Notes: generated by a model from the sequence alone, not told the origin. A stretch of DNA of 23,569 nt from JACOND01 sp051011135 (GCA_051011135.1 JBPCUO010000007.1:1-23569), one strand, 5' to 3'; shown: positions 1-8,746, counted from the first letter of the stretch. Numbers and translations: made by a program.

Positions 1-655
1 ATTCTTCAGGTGGAGTCTTTGGAACAAAGATAATATTTTCAGCATTTTGCAAAATCGTTGGATCTTCAAAAGGATCTCTACGATCCTCAGGGTCATAAAG
101 AAATTCAGGCATAAGAGTTTCTATATCTAAAAGCATGGATGAATCTTGTGGTGCTTTTTCTTCTTGAGAACTACCCAGATTATTTTCTGCTTTTTGAGCC
201 GCTTGATCTTTAGGAGCCTCTATGGGAGCAGCCGCTTCAGCCGGAGGTGCTCCTTTAGGAGAAGTATCAACAGGAGCCGCTTCAGCCGGAGGTACTCCTT
301 TAGGAGAAGTTTCTGTTGGAGGAATTTCTGCTGGAGTAGCTTTTGTTGGAAGAGCTTCAGCCGGAGCTGCGCCCTTAGGATCTTCTATAGGAGCCGCTGT
401 TTCAGTAGAAGCTGCGTCTTTAGGAGGAACTTCTATTGGAGTCGCTTCAGCGGGTGATTCTTTTTGTTGCGCGTTAGGACCTTGATTTATGACATCTGTT
501 GTCTTTTTTGCTGAACTTTTTTTATCTTCAGAAAGAGCAGGATTTAAAAATTGAACAACAATAAAAAAAGCCAGTAAACAAGAAAACATTCCCACTAATA
601 AATAGCTGATAAATGCCATTGTTTCTTTAATAAAAAATCGAGCTTTAAGCTGCAT
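1..655 (-). CDS. pilP: PilP-like type IV pilus inner-membrane protein (3' end off the left edge)
   Basis: This open frame runs off the left edge with 218 codons visible. I chose the ATG at 655 because AAAGGA lies 8 nt upstream and it overlaps the pilO stop by 11 nt; an in-frame ATG at 619 has a poorer site. A basic N-terminus is followed by one membrane segment (about residues 14-37). A Pro/Ala/Glu/Lys-rich linker (about 60-170) contains degenerate 15-residue repeats. A YDPEDRRDPFEDP segment then follows at 187-199. The RRDPF element together with the position after pilM-pilN-pilO is what identifies PilP, the protein that links PilN/PilO to the outer-membrane secretin PilQ. Classical PilP is a lipoprotein; here no lipobox is seen and the anchor appears to be a transmembrane helix. 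The beta domain that binds PilQ would lie off the window. Family assignment is fairly good, but it rests on a short motif plus context. Confidence 0.75.
   Translation of the reverse strand, partial: MQLKARFFIKETMAFISYLLVGMFSCLLAFFIVVQFLNPALSEDKKSSAKKTTDVINQGPNAQQKESPAEATPIEVPPKDAASTETAAPIEDPKGAAPAEALPTKATPAEIPPTETSPKGVPPAEAAPVDTSPKGAPPAEAAAPIEAPKDQAAQKAENNLGSSQEEKAPQDSSMLLDIETLMPEFLYDPEDRRDPFEDPTILQNAENIIFVPKTPPEE
224..450 (-). repeat. Degenerate 45-bp repeats in the pilP linker
   Basis: Two neighbouring units at about 231-275 and 276-320 are almost identical for their first 35 bases (both begin gccgcttcagccggaggt on the plus strand). Further, more diverged units follow to about 450. The 45-bp period encodes 15 residues of the type KGxPPAEAAPxxxxP. 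The in-frame period suggests expansion of a flexible periplasmic spacer by slippage or unequal crossing-over. Confidence 0.8.
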
Positions 656-1268
656 CTTTTTTGTCCTTTGATTCCTTGTCTTTTTGCTTGTTCGCTTCTT
701 CTATTTCTTTTTCTTTTTCTGCCATATATCTAAATGCAAAGACATCTAAATCTGCAAAAATAAGTCTTTTATCCTGCGCTACTCTCATAGAAACATTATC
801 AACAATAAGAATTCTTTTTTGTTTTGTTAATTGAGATAAAAACAAAACAACTTGAGGGAAAGATCCACTCACTTTTAATTTGATTCTTAAAATTTCATAA
901 GCTTCTTGCGTTAAAGACGCTTGATCTTGTTTATCTTCTATATTCACTCCAGTCACTTTAGCTTCTTTGTTCAAAAGAGCAAAGATATCGATAGAACTTA
1001 ATTCATTAGGAATATAATTTAAAAAATAACTCACAGTCTTTTCTTTTAAAGAAACTTCTTTTTTAAAATCCTCAAGACTTTTAATTTCTTTTTGTTTTTT
1101 AATAACACTTGCTTCAAGTTGTTGAACTTGATTTTCTGTATCTGATATCTGTTTATTAAGCTCGCTACCATCATTAAAAATAAGCATCCAATACACTCCC
1201 ATTAACAAACAACCAAAAACAATAATTTGCACAAAATCAAAATTAGCAATATTCACTATAAATTTCAA
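645..1268 (-). CDS. pilO: Type IV pilus alignment complex protein PilO
   Basis: The product has 207 residues: a short cytoplasmic N-terminus, one membrane helix at about 12-31, a coiled coil at about 35-75, and a periplasmic domain at about 90-175 of the size of the PilO ferredoxin-like fold. A charged Lys/Glu tail occupies 183-207. PilO pairs with PilN in the inner membrane and connects the cytoplasmic PilM to PilP/PilQ. The start is a TTG that overlaps the pilN stop (TTGA, 4 nt), with CCGGAG upstream, so translation is probably coupled. Sequence conservation in this family is low, so the call rests on topology, length and its place between pilN and pilP. The Lys-rich tail is unusually long and is probably disordered. 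Confidence 0.85.
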   Translation of the reverse strand: MKFIVNIANFDFVQIIVFGCLLMGVYWMLIFNDGSELNKQISDTENQVQQLEASVIKKQKEIKSLEDFKKEVSLKEKTVSYFLNYIPNELSSIDIFALLNKEAKVTGVNIEDKQDQASLTQEAYEILRIKLKVSGSFPQVVLFLSQLTKQKRILIVDNVSMRVAQDKRLIFADLDVFAFRYMAEKEKEIEEANKQKDKESKDKKDAA

Positions 1269-1936
1269 AAATTTCTCCGGTTTAATAAAGAGGCTTTCAA
1301 AGTAAAGCCCACCTTTACAGAATTATTGTTTTCTTTAATATCATTCATATTCACTTTAATACTTTCTCTTTTCACAATAGTTTCTAAAGAGTTTGCAAAT
1401 AAATTGATTCGATCTTCACCTAAGCTTTCTCCTTTGATTGTTAACTTCCCTTCTTTTTTAATAGAAACTTGAATACTCTTTAACCAAACAGATTCTGGTA
1501 TAATAGATTGAACTTGATCTAGTAGTTGAGGAATAATAATACGAGAATTAGCAACGCCTTTAAGAAATTCTTTTTTACTATCGTACTCTTTGGCTTTATC
1601 TTTCAAATACTCTTGACCAGCGATTTGAGCTTGTAATTCTTTTAAAGTTTTTTCTTTACTCTGTTTTTTTTGATCTACAATTTTGAATTCATCTTTGAGC
1701 TGATTGATAATTTGCACTTCATAAATGTATAAACCTAAAGGAAAGCAAGCCATAACAGTGAGTTTAAACAACATAGAAACTAGTAGAAATGGATTTAATT
1801 GTTCAAAATCAACTTTGAACCAATCCTTTACAATTGTATTCATTGCTGTTTGATAATCCATTTTTTCCGAATCATCCAAATCCGTTTTATGGTGCACCGA
1901 TGAAGTTTTTGTTTTCTTTAAATTGATCTTAATCAT
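1265..1936 (-). CDS. pilN: Type IV pilus alignment complex protein PilN
   Basis: The product has 223 residues. It opens MIKINLKK, which resembles the INLLP-type N-terminal peptide by which PilN docks in the groove of PilM, although the usual LP is replaced. A cytoplasmic stretch of about 50 residues follows, longer than usual. Next come a membrane helix at about 50-73, a coiled coil at about 75-120 and a periplasmic domain. In that domain the segment IPESVWLKSIQV...LTIKGES (about 146-171) matches the typical PilN pattern of a hydrophobic strand followed by IKG. The ATG is one nucleotide after the pilM stop (TAA-A-ATG), with AAGGA inside the end of pilM, so the two are co-translated. The role is assembly of the PilMNOP inner-membrane platform that aligns the pilus motor with the secretin. 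Confidence 0.87.
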   Translation of the reverse strand: MIKINLKKTKTSSVHHKTDLDDSEKMDYQTAMNTIVKDWFKVDFEQLNPFLLVSMLFKLTVMACFPLGLYIYEVQIINQLKDEFKIVDQKKQSKEKTLKELQAQIAGQEYLKDKAKEYDSKKEFLKGVANSRIIIPQLLDQVQSIIPESVWLKSIQVSIKKEGKLTIKGESLGEDRINLFANSLETIVKRESIKVNMNDIKENNNSVKVGFTLKASLLNRRNF

Positions 1937-1937
1937 T

Positions 1938-2993
1938 TTATGTCATCCTTAAAGCCAAACCTGAAACAACAGACCCAAAAGAAGCCAGCTGATCTCGATG
2001 GGAGCGTAATTCAGAATTTAAATCTATTTTTTTAAAAGGATCTAAATGAAAAACAGGAACATTAAATTTTTCATTTAAAGCTTCTAATAAATTAGGACAT
2101 AAACTTCCACCACCAGTGATATAAACTTTATGAACTGGATTGTTAGGGAAAAAGCTTAAATAAGATTCATAACCTGAAAAAACTTCATCACAAAACATCG
2201 GATTAATATCTCCTTGTATGATGGAAGCAATATCTTCAGGACTTTGCTCTTCTTGGCTAGTGCTTTTTTTTAATTCTTCTGCTTCTTCATAACTTAAATT
2301 TAATTTTCGCTCTAATTCTTTGGTGTAAAAATCACCTCCAATAGGAACGCCTCTTGTAAAAATAACCTGACCTTTAACAATAGCAACTGTATTTGTTGTT
2401 TTAAAACCAACATCCATTAAAAGTAAATTTTCTTCAGGATCTATCTCGTAATTTTTTTCAAAAGAATTAAATAAAGCAAAGTGACCTGTATCTAAAACAT
2501 TACAATCTAAAAAAGATTTTTCAAAAAAATCATTATATTGATCTATCACTGTTTTTAAAACAGCAACAATAAGAACAGGCAATTCCGAAGGACCACTCGT
2601 CTCAATTCCTTTTAAAATTTCATAATCAAAATCCATTTCATCAACTTCATAAGGCAAGTATTGCTCCACCTCAAAAGGAAGATGCTCTCCTATTAATTTT
2701 TCATCCATCTCAGGGATATCTATTTTTTTAGTAATAATTCCTTTACCGGAAAGCCCTGTAACTATTTCCATTGTGTCTGCAATATCTAGCTGTCCCATAC
2801 AAGAGATTAAAAAATGACTCAATTTATCTGGGTCTAATATAACGCCACAATCAAACGAACCTTTTGGTGTCGGCTGCATAATAAAGCGATTGATTTTTCC
2901 TCTAGAAGAAAAAGACAAGAGTTTCGTATTTTGAGTTCCTATGTCTAAAGCTACATATTCTTTATTTGTTTTTTTAAATAGATTCAAAGCCAA
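1938..2993 (-). CDS. pilM: Type IV pilus assembly ATPase-like protein PilM
   Basis: This is a 351-residue actin/FtsA-like cytoplasmic protein. Nucleotide-binding motifs are visible in order: DIGTQNTK (17-24, phosphate 1), DVGFKTTN (194-201, phosphate 2), the PilM hallmark RGVPIGGD (214-221), and TGGGS (293-297, adenosine motif). PilM binds ATP and the N-terminal peptide of PilN and couples the cytoplasmic motors to the alignment complex. The start codon is TTG, chosen because CGGAGG lies 7 nt upstream and the protein begins as family members do (short leader, then the phosphate-1 strand). An upstream ATG is out of frame. Length and motif spacing match the family. It is the first gene of the pilM-N-O-P run, 99 nt after pilD, and has its own candidate promoter. 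Confidence 0.94.
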   Translation of the reverse strand: MALNLFKKTNKEYVALDIGTQNTKLLSFSSRGKINRFIMQPTPKGSFDCGVILDPDKLSHFLISCMGQLDIADTMEIVTGLSGKGIITKKIDIPEMDEKLIGEHLPFEVEQYLPYEVDEMDFDYEILKGIETSGPSELPVLIVAVLKTVIDQYNDFFEKSFLDCNVLDTGHFALFNSFEKNYEIDPEENLLLMDVGFKTTNTVAIVKGQVIFTRGVPIGGDFYTKELERKLNLSYEEAEELKKSTSQEEQSPEDIASIIQGDINPMFCDEVFSGYESYLSFFPNNPVHKVYITGGGSLCPNLLEALNEKFNVPVFHLDPFKKIDLNSELRSHRDQLASFGSVVSGLALRMT

Positions 2994-3028
2994 GACGAAT
3001 CCTCCGCATAGAAGTAGTAGCTTCTTCT

Positions 3029-3058
3029 ATTTAATCTTAATTCCTAGACTTTTGTCAA
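3029..3058 (-). promoter_or_regulatory. Candidate sigma-70 promoter of pilM
   Basis: On the minus strand a perfect TTGACA (3058-3053) is followed after 18 nt by TTAAAT (3034-3029), which matches the -10 consensus at 4 of 6 positions. It lies about 36 nt upstream of the pilM TTG start, inside the only sizeable gap in the left part of the window. The -35 overlaps the stop of a possible frameshifted extension of pilD. The spacing is acceptable but the -10 is weak. Confidence 0.45.
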
Positions 3059-3092
3059 TTTTTAGCAGGTTTCCAGCCAGGCTCATCCGGAT

Positions 3093-3896
3093 TTAAAAAG
3101 GTATTATAAAATTGAGGTAAATATTCTCTAAATCTCTTAAAAAAATATAAAATAAAGCACCTAATGCTAAATAAGGACCAAAAGGAAGAGCGGTTTGAAT
3201 ATGAAATTTTTTGTCACACAGTATTAAAATCGCACCAACAATAGTACCTAAAAAACTAGATACAATAAGAACAAAAGACAGAGATTGCCAACCTAAAACT
3301 GCTCCTATCCAAGCCAGCAATTTAATATCTCCTCCACCTACTCCCTCTTGCTTGCGAAATAAATAATAAGCATACGCAATGAATAACAAAAGGAAGCCAC
3401 CCAAAAAGCAGCCTAATAAAGAATCTAAAAAATATCTTTCAGGGTTTAAAAAACCACCGACTAATCCTAAAACGATTCCCGATAGAGTAAAAGAATCAGG
3501 CAAGATCATTTGATCGAGATCAATAAAACTGACGACAACTAATCCAAAAGCAAAAATAAGAGCCTCTAATAAAAACCAATTCCAACCTATGCTTAAAAAT
3601 AGTAAGGCAAATAAAGACGCTGTTAAAAATTCTACAAAAGGATAACGAAAAGAAAAAGAAGCTTTACAATTTTGACAACGACCTCTTAGAAAAAACCAAG
3701 AAAAAATAGGAATGTTCAGATAAAAAGGAATTAATTTTTTACAAGAAGGGCAGTAACTTCGATTCCAAAGATTGAAAGGCTCTTTGAGTTGGAGACGATA
3801 AATTAAAACATTAGCAAAACTTCCAAAAATAGAACCTATAACAAAAAAAAATAAAACTAAAATTCCTTTGGGAAGATTTAAAAATTCATCAAACAT
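3093..3896 (-). CDS. pilD: Type IV prepilin peptidase / N-methyltransferase PilD
   Basis: This 267-residue polytopic membrane enzyme cleaves the leader of type IV prepilins and related pseudopilins and methylates the new N-terminus. The N-terminal half holds the zinc-type pair C49-x2-C52 and C74-x2-C77 of the bifunctional enzymes. The peptidase half has the two catalytic aspartate motifs, IDLDQMILPD (D126 and nearby D128) and GVGGGDIKLLAWIG (D190). About eight membrane segments are present. AAGGAGA stands 7 nt before the ATG. The gene follows the ABC permease gene by 24 nt. The zero-frame C-terminus after residue 253 looks unremarkable, while the -1 frame continues as a plausible protein for 27 codons beyond a U_UUU_UUA site (see findings). 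A strain indel or sequencing error in the 7-T run is an alternative. The enzyme call is secure. Confidence 0.95.
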   Translation of the reverse strand: MFDEFLNLPKGILVLFFFVIGSIFGSFANVLIYRLQLKEPFNLWNRSYCPSCKKLIPFYLNIPIFSWFFLRGRCQNCKASFSFRYPFVEFLTASLFALLFLSIGWNWFLLEALIFAFGLVVVSFIDLDQMILPDSFTLSGIVLGLVGGFLNPERYFLDSLLGCFLGGFLLLFIAYAYYLFRKQEGVGGGDIKLLAWIGAVLGWQSLSFVLIVSSFLGTIVGAILILCDKKFHIQTALPFGPYLALGALFYIFLRDLENIYLNFIIPF

Positions 3897-3920
3897 TGTT
3901 TTCTCCTTAAAAAAGACCTG

Positions 3921-4673
3921 CTAAAGAAAGTCTCTTTTTTCCAAATGAACAAAAGCTAAGCTTAACATTAAAACAATCCAACACCAGATATAAATAGAGG
4001 AAGAAAAAAAATCTCTCAAAGGTAGCGTATCACCATAAACAACTATAGATTTCCAATTCACTCTTTCTAAATTAGGAATACAATACAAAATTTTAGAAAG
4101 TAAAGAATCACCTTCTCCTAGTAAATACTTCAAAGAGTCTACAAAATGCCCCACAATAAATAAAGAAAAACTATAAATCAAAACCAGAAAAGAATTAGAG
4201 TAAGAGGCAAAAAACACAACAAAAGCGAGGAGAAAAAGACTCTCTAAATACATGCCAAAAAAAACAGGAATGATAGGAATGGAAAGAGGAGCCTGTAAAT
4301 ACACCAAAAATAAAGTTAGCAAAAGAGCAAGAACCACCAAAGACATTAATAAAATAAGACTTACCCCTAGATAACGCCCTAAAAAATAAAGAGAAGGGCG
4401 AAGAGGGCGAGTTAAAACTATTAAAAGAGTCTTTTTTTCCAGATCTCCAGAAATAATAGAAGTTCCTAAAAACACAGATAAAATAACTAAAGAAATTTGC
4501 ACAGCGGCCAAACCAAAGTTCATCATTAAACGAACTCTTTCATCCAAGCTGAGATGCCCTAGTAATAGGCTAATAGATAGAATAAAAAAACAACTCACTC
4601 CAAGGCTTAAAAGAATTTTTTTTCTCAAACTTTCTTTAAAAGTATTACGGGCAATAATATACAATTGAAACAC
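3921..4673 (-). CDS. ABC-2 type transporter permease
   Basis: The product has 250 residues with six predicted membrane helices (about 20-39, 52-75, 103-124, 132-155, 159-178, 226-243). Between helices 2 and 3 lies the segment ISGDLEKKTLLIVLTRPLRP, which fits the cytoplasmic loop typical of NosY-like ABC-2 permeases (acidic residues, then a TRP/ARP turn before the next helix). The start is a GTG with AAAGGAGA just upstream. It begins 10 nt after the stop of the ATPase gene, so the two form an exporter pair. The substrate cannot be read from the sequence. A link to the pilus through the adjacent pilD is possible but unsupported. Confidence 0.86.
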   Translation of the reverse strand: MFQLYIIARNTFKESLRKKILLSLGVSCFFILSISLLLGHLSLDERVRLMMNFGLAAVQISLVILSVFLGTSIISGDLEKKTLLIVLTRPLRPSLYFLGRYLGVSLILLMSLVVLALLLTLFLVYLQAPLSIPIIPVFFGMYLESLFLLAFVVFFASYSNSFLVLIYSFSLFIVGHFVDSLKYLLGEGDSLLSKILYCIPNLERVNWKSIVVYGDTLPLRDFFSSSIYIWCWIVLMLSLAFVHLEKRDFL

Positions 4674-4683
4674 AAATCTCCTT

Positions 4684-5556
4684 TTACTTTTTAGATAACA
4701 CTGTTTTGTAAATTCGCTCTAAATGAGAATCTCTAAATGAAACAGATAAAATAGAACCGCCCTCAAGTAAAATTCGTTTTAATTCTTTTTGGCATTTTTC
4801 TTGATCAGAAACGGTCAGTATTTTTTTTTGATTGTTTTGAATGTATGAAATATTTCTCTCTGCTTTTTGCGTAAGAGCATTTTCAATAAAATCACCTTCA
4901 AAAATAATAGAACCTTCTTTAATAACAATTAATCTATCACAGACTTTTTCTACATCTTGTAAAATATGACTACTTAAAAATACTGTTAATCCTTTATTTT
5001 TCATATCTTGAATGATTTCAAAAATAGCAAAACGACCATCAGGATCCAAGCCTGAAAAAGGCTCATCTAAAATAACAAATTCAGAATTTGGTATTAAAGC
5101 TTGAAGGATTCCTATTTTTTGTATCATTCCCTTAGAAAAGGTTTTTAACTTTTTATCTTTAACCAAGTAGAGATCTACTTTTTTAAGCCATTGATGTATA
5201 AGATGTTTTAAATCTTTTTTACGATAGCGGCTTAATTGCCCCAGAAATAACAAGCATTCTTCTGCTGTTAAATCTTCATACAATTGAATTCTCTCTGGTA
5301 AAAAACCCAGCTTAGATCGGGATTGAGAGGATAAAGGCAACCCAAAAAAAAGCACTTCTCCTTGATCTTTTTTTATTAAGTTTAAACAGCATTTAAAAGT
5401 TGTTGTTTTTCCAGAACCATTCGCTCCTAAAAAACCTGTTACCGAGCCTTTAGGAATAGAAAAATTCACACCTTTTAAAATAACAGAATCTTTAGACCAA
5501 AAATTTTTTTTAAATTTTTTATGAAGATCTTTAACTTCCAAAACTGTAGAATTCAT
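4684..5556 (-). CDS. ABC transporter ATP-binding protein
   Basis: This 290-residue ABC-type ATPase has Walker A GANGSGKT (44-51), a degenerate signature FSKGMIQK (140-147) typical of the ABC-2 exporter class, Walker B VILDEPFSGLD (161-171) and the switch histidine in SSHI (H197). The C-terminal 75 residues form the small extra domain common in NatA/CcmA/YxlF-type ATPases. The ATG lies 4 nt downstream of the carB stop with only a weak AAAAG ribosome site, so its translation probably depends on ribosomes finishing carB. It works with the permease encoded next; the substrate is unknown. Confidence 0.93.
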   Translation of the reverse strand: MNSTVLEVKDLHKKFKKNFWSKDSVILKGVNFSIPKGSVTGFLGANGSGKTTTFKCCLNLIKKDQGEVLFFGLPLSSQSRSKLGFLPERIQLYEDLTAEECLLFLGQLSRYRKKDLKHLIHQWLKKVDLYLVKDKKLKTFSKGMIQKIGILQALIPNSEFVILDEPFSGLDPDGRFAIFEIIQDMKNKGLTVFLSSHILQDVEKVCDRLIVIKEGSIIFEGDFIENALTQKAERNISYIQNNQKKILTVSDQEKCQKELKRILLEGGSILSVSFRDSHLERIYKTVLSKK

Positions 5557-5560
5557 TTTT

Positions 5561-8500
5561 TTACTTTTCTAAAAGATGTTGAACAACTATTTTATTTTTA
5601 CTTTTTTCTTTTAAAGCCATCACAAAAGCTCGAATCACATGCTCTTCTGTTAAACAGGTAATATTATAATCGACGCAACTTCGGCGAATGCTAAAACTTG
5701 CTTGGATAGAAGATGTTTTTGAAGTTGTATTTAAAACAAGAACAACTTTTCTAGAAGTAATACGATCAACACAATGAGGTCGGCCTTCTCGTACTTTTTT
5801 AACAGAGACACAAGAGACACCATGAGATTGAAGAAAGTGAGCCGTTCCACGAGTTGCAGAAAGAGTATAACCCAGTTTTAATAAATCTTGAATACAAGAA
5901 AGAAGCATGGATTTATCTTTATCTTTTAAAGACAGAAAAACTTCTCCTTTTTCGGGTAGATGAAATCGACTCGAAACAATCGCTTTTAATAAAGAGGTTG
6001 AATAATTATCCGATCTTCCCATCACTTCACCTATGGATTTCATTTCAGGGCCTAATATAGAATCTGTATTTCTAATTTTCTTAAATGGAAAAACAACTCC
6101 TTTAACAGACACTATAGGCGTATCCTTCCAAGAGTATTTTTTAAGATTTAATTCTTTTTTATTTTTTTTCATCATTGCTTGAATGCCAAGATTAACAAGA
6201 GGTATTCCTGTTGCTTTACTAATAAAAGGTACACTTCTAGAACTTCTTGGATTGGCTTCTAACATATAAATATGATCGTCTTTTATAGCCAGTTGTAAAT
6301 TCAGAAATCCTAAAATATTAAGCTCGTCTGCTACAAGCATGCTTAATTGTTCTATACGATCACAAACTTCTTTTTTAAGTCTTTGAGGAGGTAGAACTCC
6401 CATACTATCACCACTATGAACTCCTGCTGCTTCAATATGTTCTACAATACCTCCAATAACAGACCAGTCCACTCCTCGTACCATATCCACATCAACTTCT
6501 AAAAAACTTTCTAAATACTGATCCATTAAACAAGGTCGATCTTTAGAAATAAATTCACCATGTTTTTTAAAATAAAAATTAAGATCCTCTTCGTTATTAA
6601 TCATCTCCATTCTTCGCCCTCCTAAAACATAACTTGGACGGCACAATAAAGGATAACCAACTTTTTCTGCAACCAATAAAGCCTGCTTAAAACCTGTAGC
6701 TAACCCTGCTTTGGGAGTTTTAAAACCCAGCTTTTGACAAACTTTTATAAAGCGACCTCGATCTTCTGCAAGATCAATGGTTTGTGAAGAAGAACCTGAT
6801 ATAGAAAATCCCATTTTTACCAGATCATCAGAAATAGAAATAGGAGTTTGGCCTCCTAATTGAACAATCACTTCTTTAGGTTTTATAAAATTTAAAACTT
6901 CTGTAATATTTTCTAATACCAAAGGTTCAAAAAACAACTGATCCGAAATATCATAATCTGTAGATACCGTTTCTGGATTCGAGTTAATAATAATCACTTC
7001 ATAATCTAGTGCTTTTAATTCTTTAATACCTCGAACACAATTATAATCAAATTCAATACCTTGACCGATGCGATTAGGCCCACTTCCTATGACAACAATA
7101 GAAGGCTTTTTGGAAGACTCTTTTTGAGATGGTGTTCCCCAATAAGTACCATAGTAATAAGGAGTTTGAGATTCAAATTCTCCCGCACAAGTATCAATTT
7201 TATAAAAAGCAGGTTGGATTTTAGATTTTTTTCTAAATTGATAAATTTCTTTTTCTGTCACTTTAAGTTTTTCAGAAATTCTTTTATCTGAAAAACCATA
7301 TTGTTTGGCTTTAGTAATAGTATCAACATTCCATTGATTCTTTTGTAGTTCTAATTGTTTTTCCATATCAATGATTTGAGAAAATTGCTCTAAAAACCAA
7401 GGATCAATACTCGTAAGATGGTAAAGAGTTTTTATAGTATAACCTCGCCTTAAAGCTTCAAAAATATAATAAATTCTCTTGCTGTTGGGATAAGTCAGTT
7501 TATCTTCTGAAAAACTCGCAGAAACATCCAACCTGCTTTTTTCTAAAGACGATAAAGCTTTTTGAAAAGATTCTTTAAAAGTTCTACCGATAGCCATAGC
7601 TTCTCCCACACTTTGCATCTGTGTGCTTAAAATATCTTCTGACCCTTCGTATTTTTCAAAATCAAAGCGTGGAACTTTTGTGACAATATAATCTAAAGCA
7701 GGTTCATAACAAGAGGGAGTGGCTTTCGTAATATCATTTGTAATTTCATCCAGAGTAAATCCTACAGCTAAAAGAGCTGATATTTTAGCAATAGGAAAAC
7801 CTGTTGCTTTACTCGCTAAAGCAGAAGAACGACTCACGCGAGGATTCACTTCAATCACTAAACGATCCCCTGTTTTTGGATCAACAGCAAATTGTATATT
7901 TGCTCCTCCCGTTTCCAAGCCTATGGCTTCAATAATTACAAGAGCTTCACTTCTCATAGATTGATAATCTTCATCGGAAAGAGTCAGTTGAGGAGCGACG
8001 GTGATACTATCTCCTGTATGAACTCCGCAAGGATCTATATTTTCTATAGAGCAAATAATAACACTTGTTCCTTTACAATCCCTCATGACTTCCAGTTCAA
8101 ACTCTTTCCAACCTAATAAGCTTTTTTCAATCAAAACCTCTGAAGTAGGACTTTCTGAAAGAGCTGCAGATAAACGAATATGAAATTCTTCCATAGAATA
8201 AGCCACACCTCCACCAGCACCTCCTAAAGTATAATTAGGTCGAAGAATAATAGGAAAGCCCAGCCTTTGAACTTCCTCAATCCCTTGTTTAAAATTTTTA
8301 ATCATAACACTTTCAGAATATTTAGAGCCTAAGCGGGAAAGAAGTTCAGCGAACTTTTCTCTATTTTCTACAGTACGAATAACATCTGCTTTTGCTCCTA
8401 AAAGCTGGATTCCCAAATCTTTAAGGGTCCCCTTTTCCTCCAGCTCTAAAGCGAGATTTAAAGAGGTTTGACCTCCTAAAGTACATATCAAAGCTTCGGG

Positions 8501-8746
8501 TTTTTCTTTTTCTAAAATTTTTTTAATATAATGAAATTCAAGAGGTTCAATATAAACCTTTGTTGCTGTTTCTGGATCTGTCATAATAGTTGCAGGATTC
8601 GAGTTAATTAAAATAACCTCTAACCCCAAACCCATTAAAGCTTTACAAGCTTGCACTCCAGAATAATCAAACTCACAAGCTTGACCAATAACAATAGGAC
8701 CACTTCCTATAATAACTACTTTTTGAATATCTTTTCTTAAAGGCAT
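5561..8746 (-). CDS. carB: Carbamoyl-phosphate synthase large subunit
   Basis: The product has 1061 residues, close to the normal length of about 1070. It makes carbamoyl phosphate from bicarbonate, ATP and the ammonia delivered by CarA, feeding pyrimidine and arginine synthesis. The two homologous halves are evident: GSGPIVIGQACEFDYSG (14-30) is echoed by GSGPNRIGQGIEFDYN near 555. The two ATP-grasp cores show LRPNYTLGGAGGG in the first half and CRPSYVLGGRRM in the second, with the partner motifs GVHTGDS and GVHSGDS. The C-terminal 120 or so residues form the methylglyoxal-synthase-like regulatory domain (SATRGTAHFL). The start overlaps the carA stop by one base (TAATG), so the two subunits are translationally coupled. 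No truncation or lost motif is visible. Confidence 0.99.
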   Translation of the reverse strand: MPLRKDIQKVVIIGSGPIVIGQACEFDYSGVQACKALMGLGLEVILINSNPATIMTDPETATKVYIEPLEFHYIKKILEKEKPEALICTLGGQTSLNLALELEEKGTLKDLGIQLLGAKADVIRTVENREKFAELLSRLGSKYSESVMIKNFKQGIEEVQRLGFPIILRPNYTLGGAGGGVAYSMEEFHIRLSAALSESPTSEVLIEKSLLGWKEFELEVMRDCKGTSVIICSIENIDPCGVHTGDSITVAPQLTLSDEDYQSMRSEALVIIEAIGLETGGANIQFAVDPKTGDRLVIEVNPRVSRSSALASKATGFPIAKISALLAVGFTLDEITNDITKATPSCYEPALDYIVTKVPRFDFEKYEGSEDILSTQMQSVGEAMAIGRTFKESFQKALSSLEKSRLDVSASFSEDKLTYPNSKRIYYIFEALRRGYTIKTLYHLTSIDPWFLEQFSQIIDMEKQLELQKNQWNVDTITKAKQYGFSDKRISEKLKVTEKEIYQFRKKSKIQPAFYKIDTCAGEFESQTPYYYGTYWGTPSQKESSKKPSIVVIGSGPNRIGQGIEFDYNCVRGIKELKALDYEVIIINSNPETVSTDYDISDQLFFEPLVLENITEVLNFIKPKEVIVQLGGQTPISISDDLVKMGFSISGSSSQTIDLAEDRGRFIKVCQKLGFKTPKAGLATGFKQALLVAEKVGYPLLCRPSYVLGGRRMEMINNEEDLNFYFKKHGEFISKDRPCLMDQYLESFLEVDVDMVRGVDWSVIGGIVEHIEAAGVHSGDSMGVLPPQRLKKEVCDRIEQLSMLVADELNILGFLNLQLAIKDDHIYMLEANPRSSRSVPFISKATGIPLVNLGIQAMMKKNKKELNLKKYSWKDTPIVSVKGVVFPFKKIRNTDSILGPEMKSIGEVMGRSDNYSTSLLKAIVSSRFHLPEKGEVFLSLKDKDKSMLLSCIQDLLKLGYTLSATRGTAHFLQSHGVSCVSVKKVREGRPHCVDRITSRKVVLVLNTTSKTSSIQASFSIRRSCVDYNITCLTEEHVIRAFVMALKEKSKNKIVVQHLLEK

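Noticed and set aside
146..485. Two plus-strand open frames rich in Arg/Ser/Phe and Gly/Ala
   Set aside because: They are the complement of the repetitive Pro/Ala-coding part of pilP. The biased, repetitive composition is explained by the real gene, and neither has family-like features.
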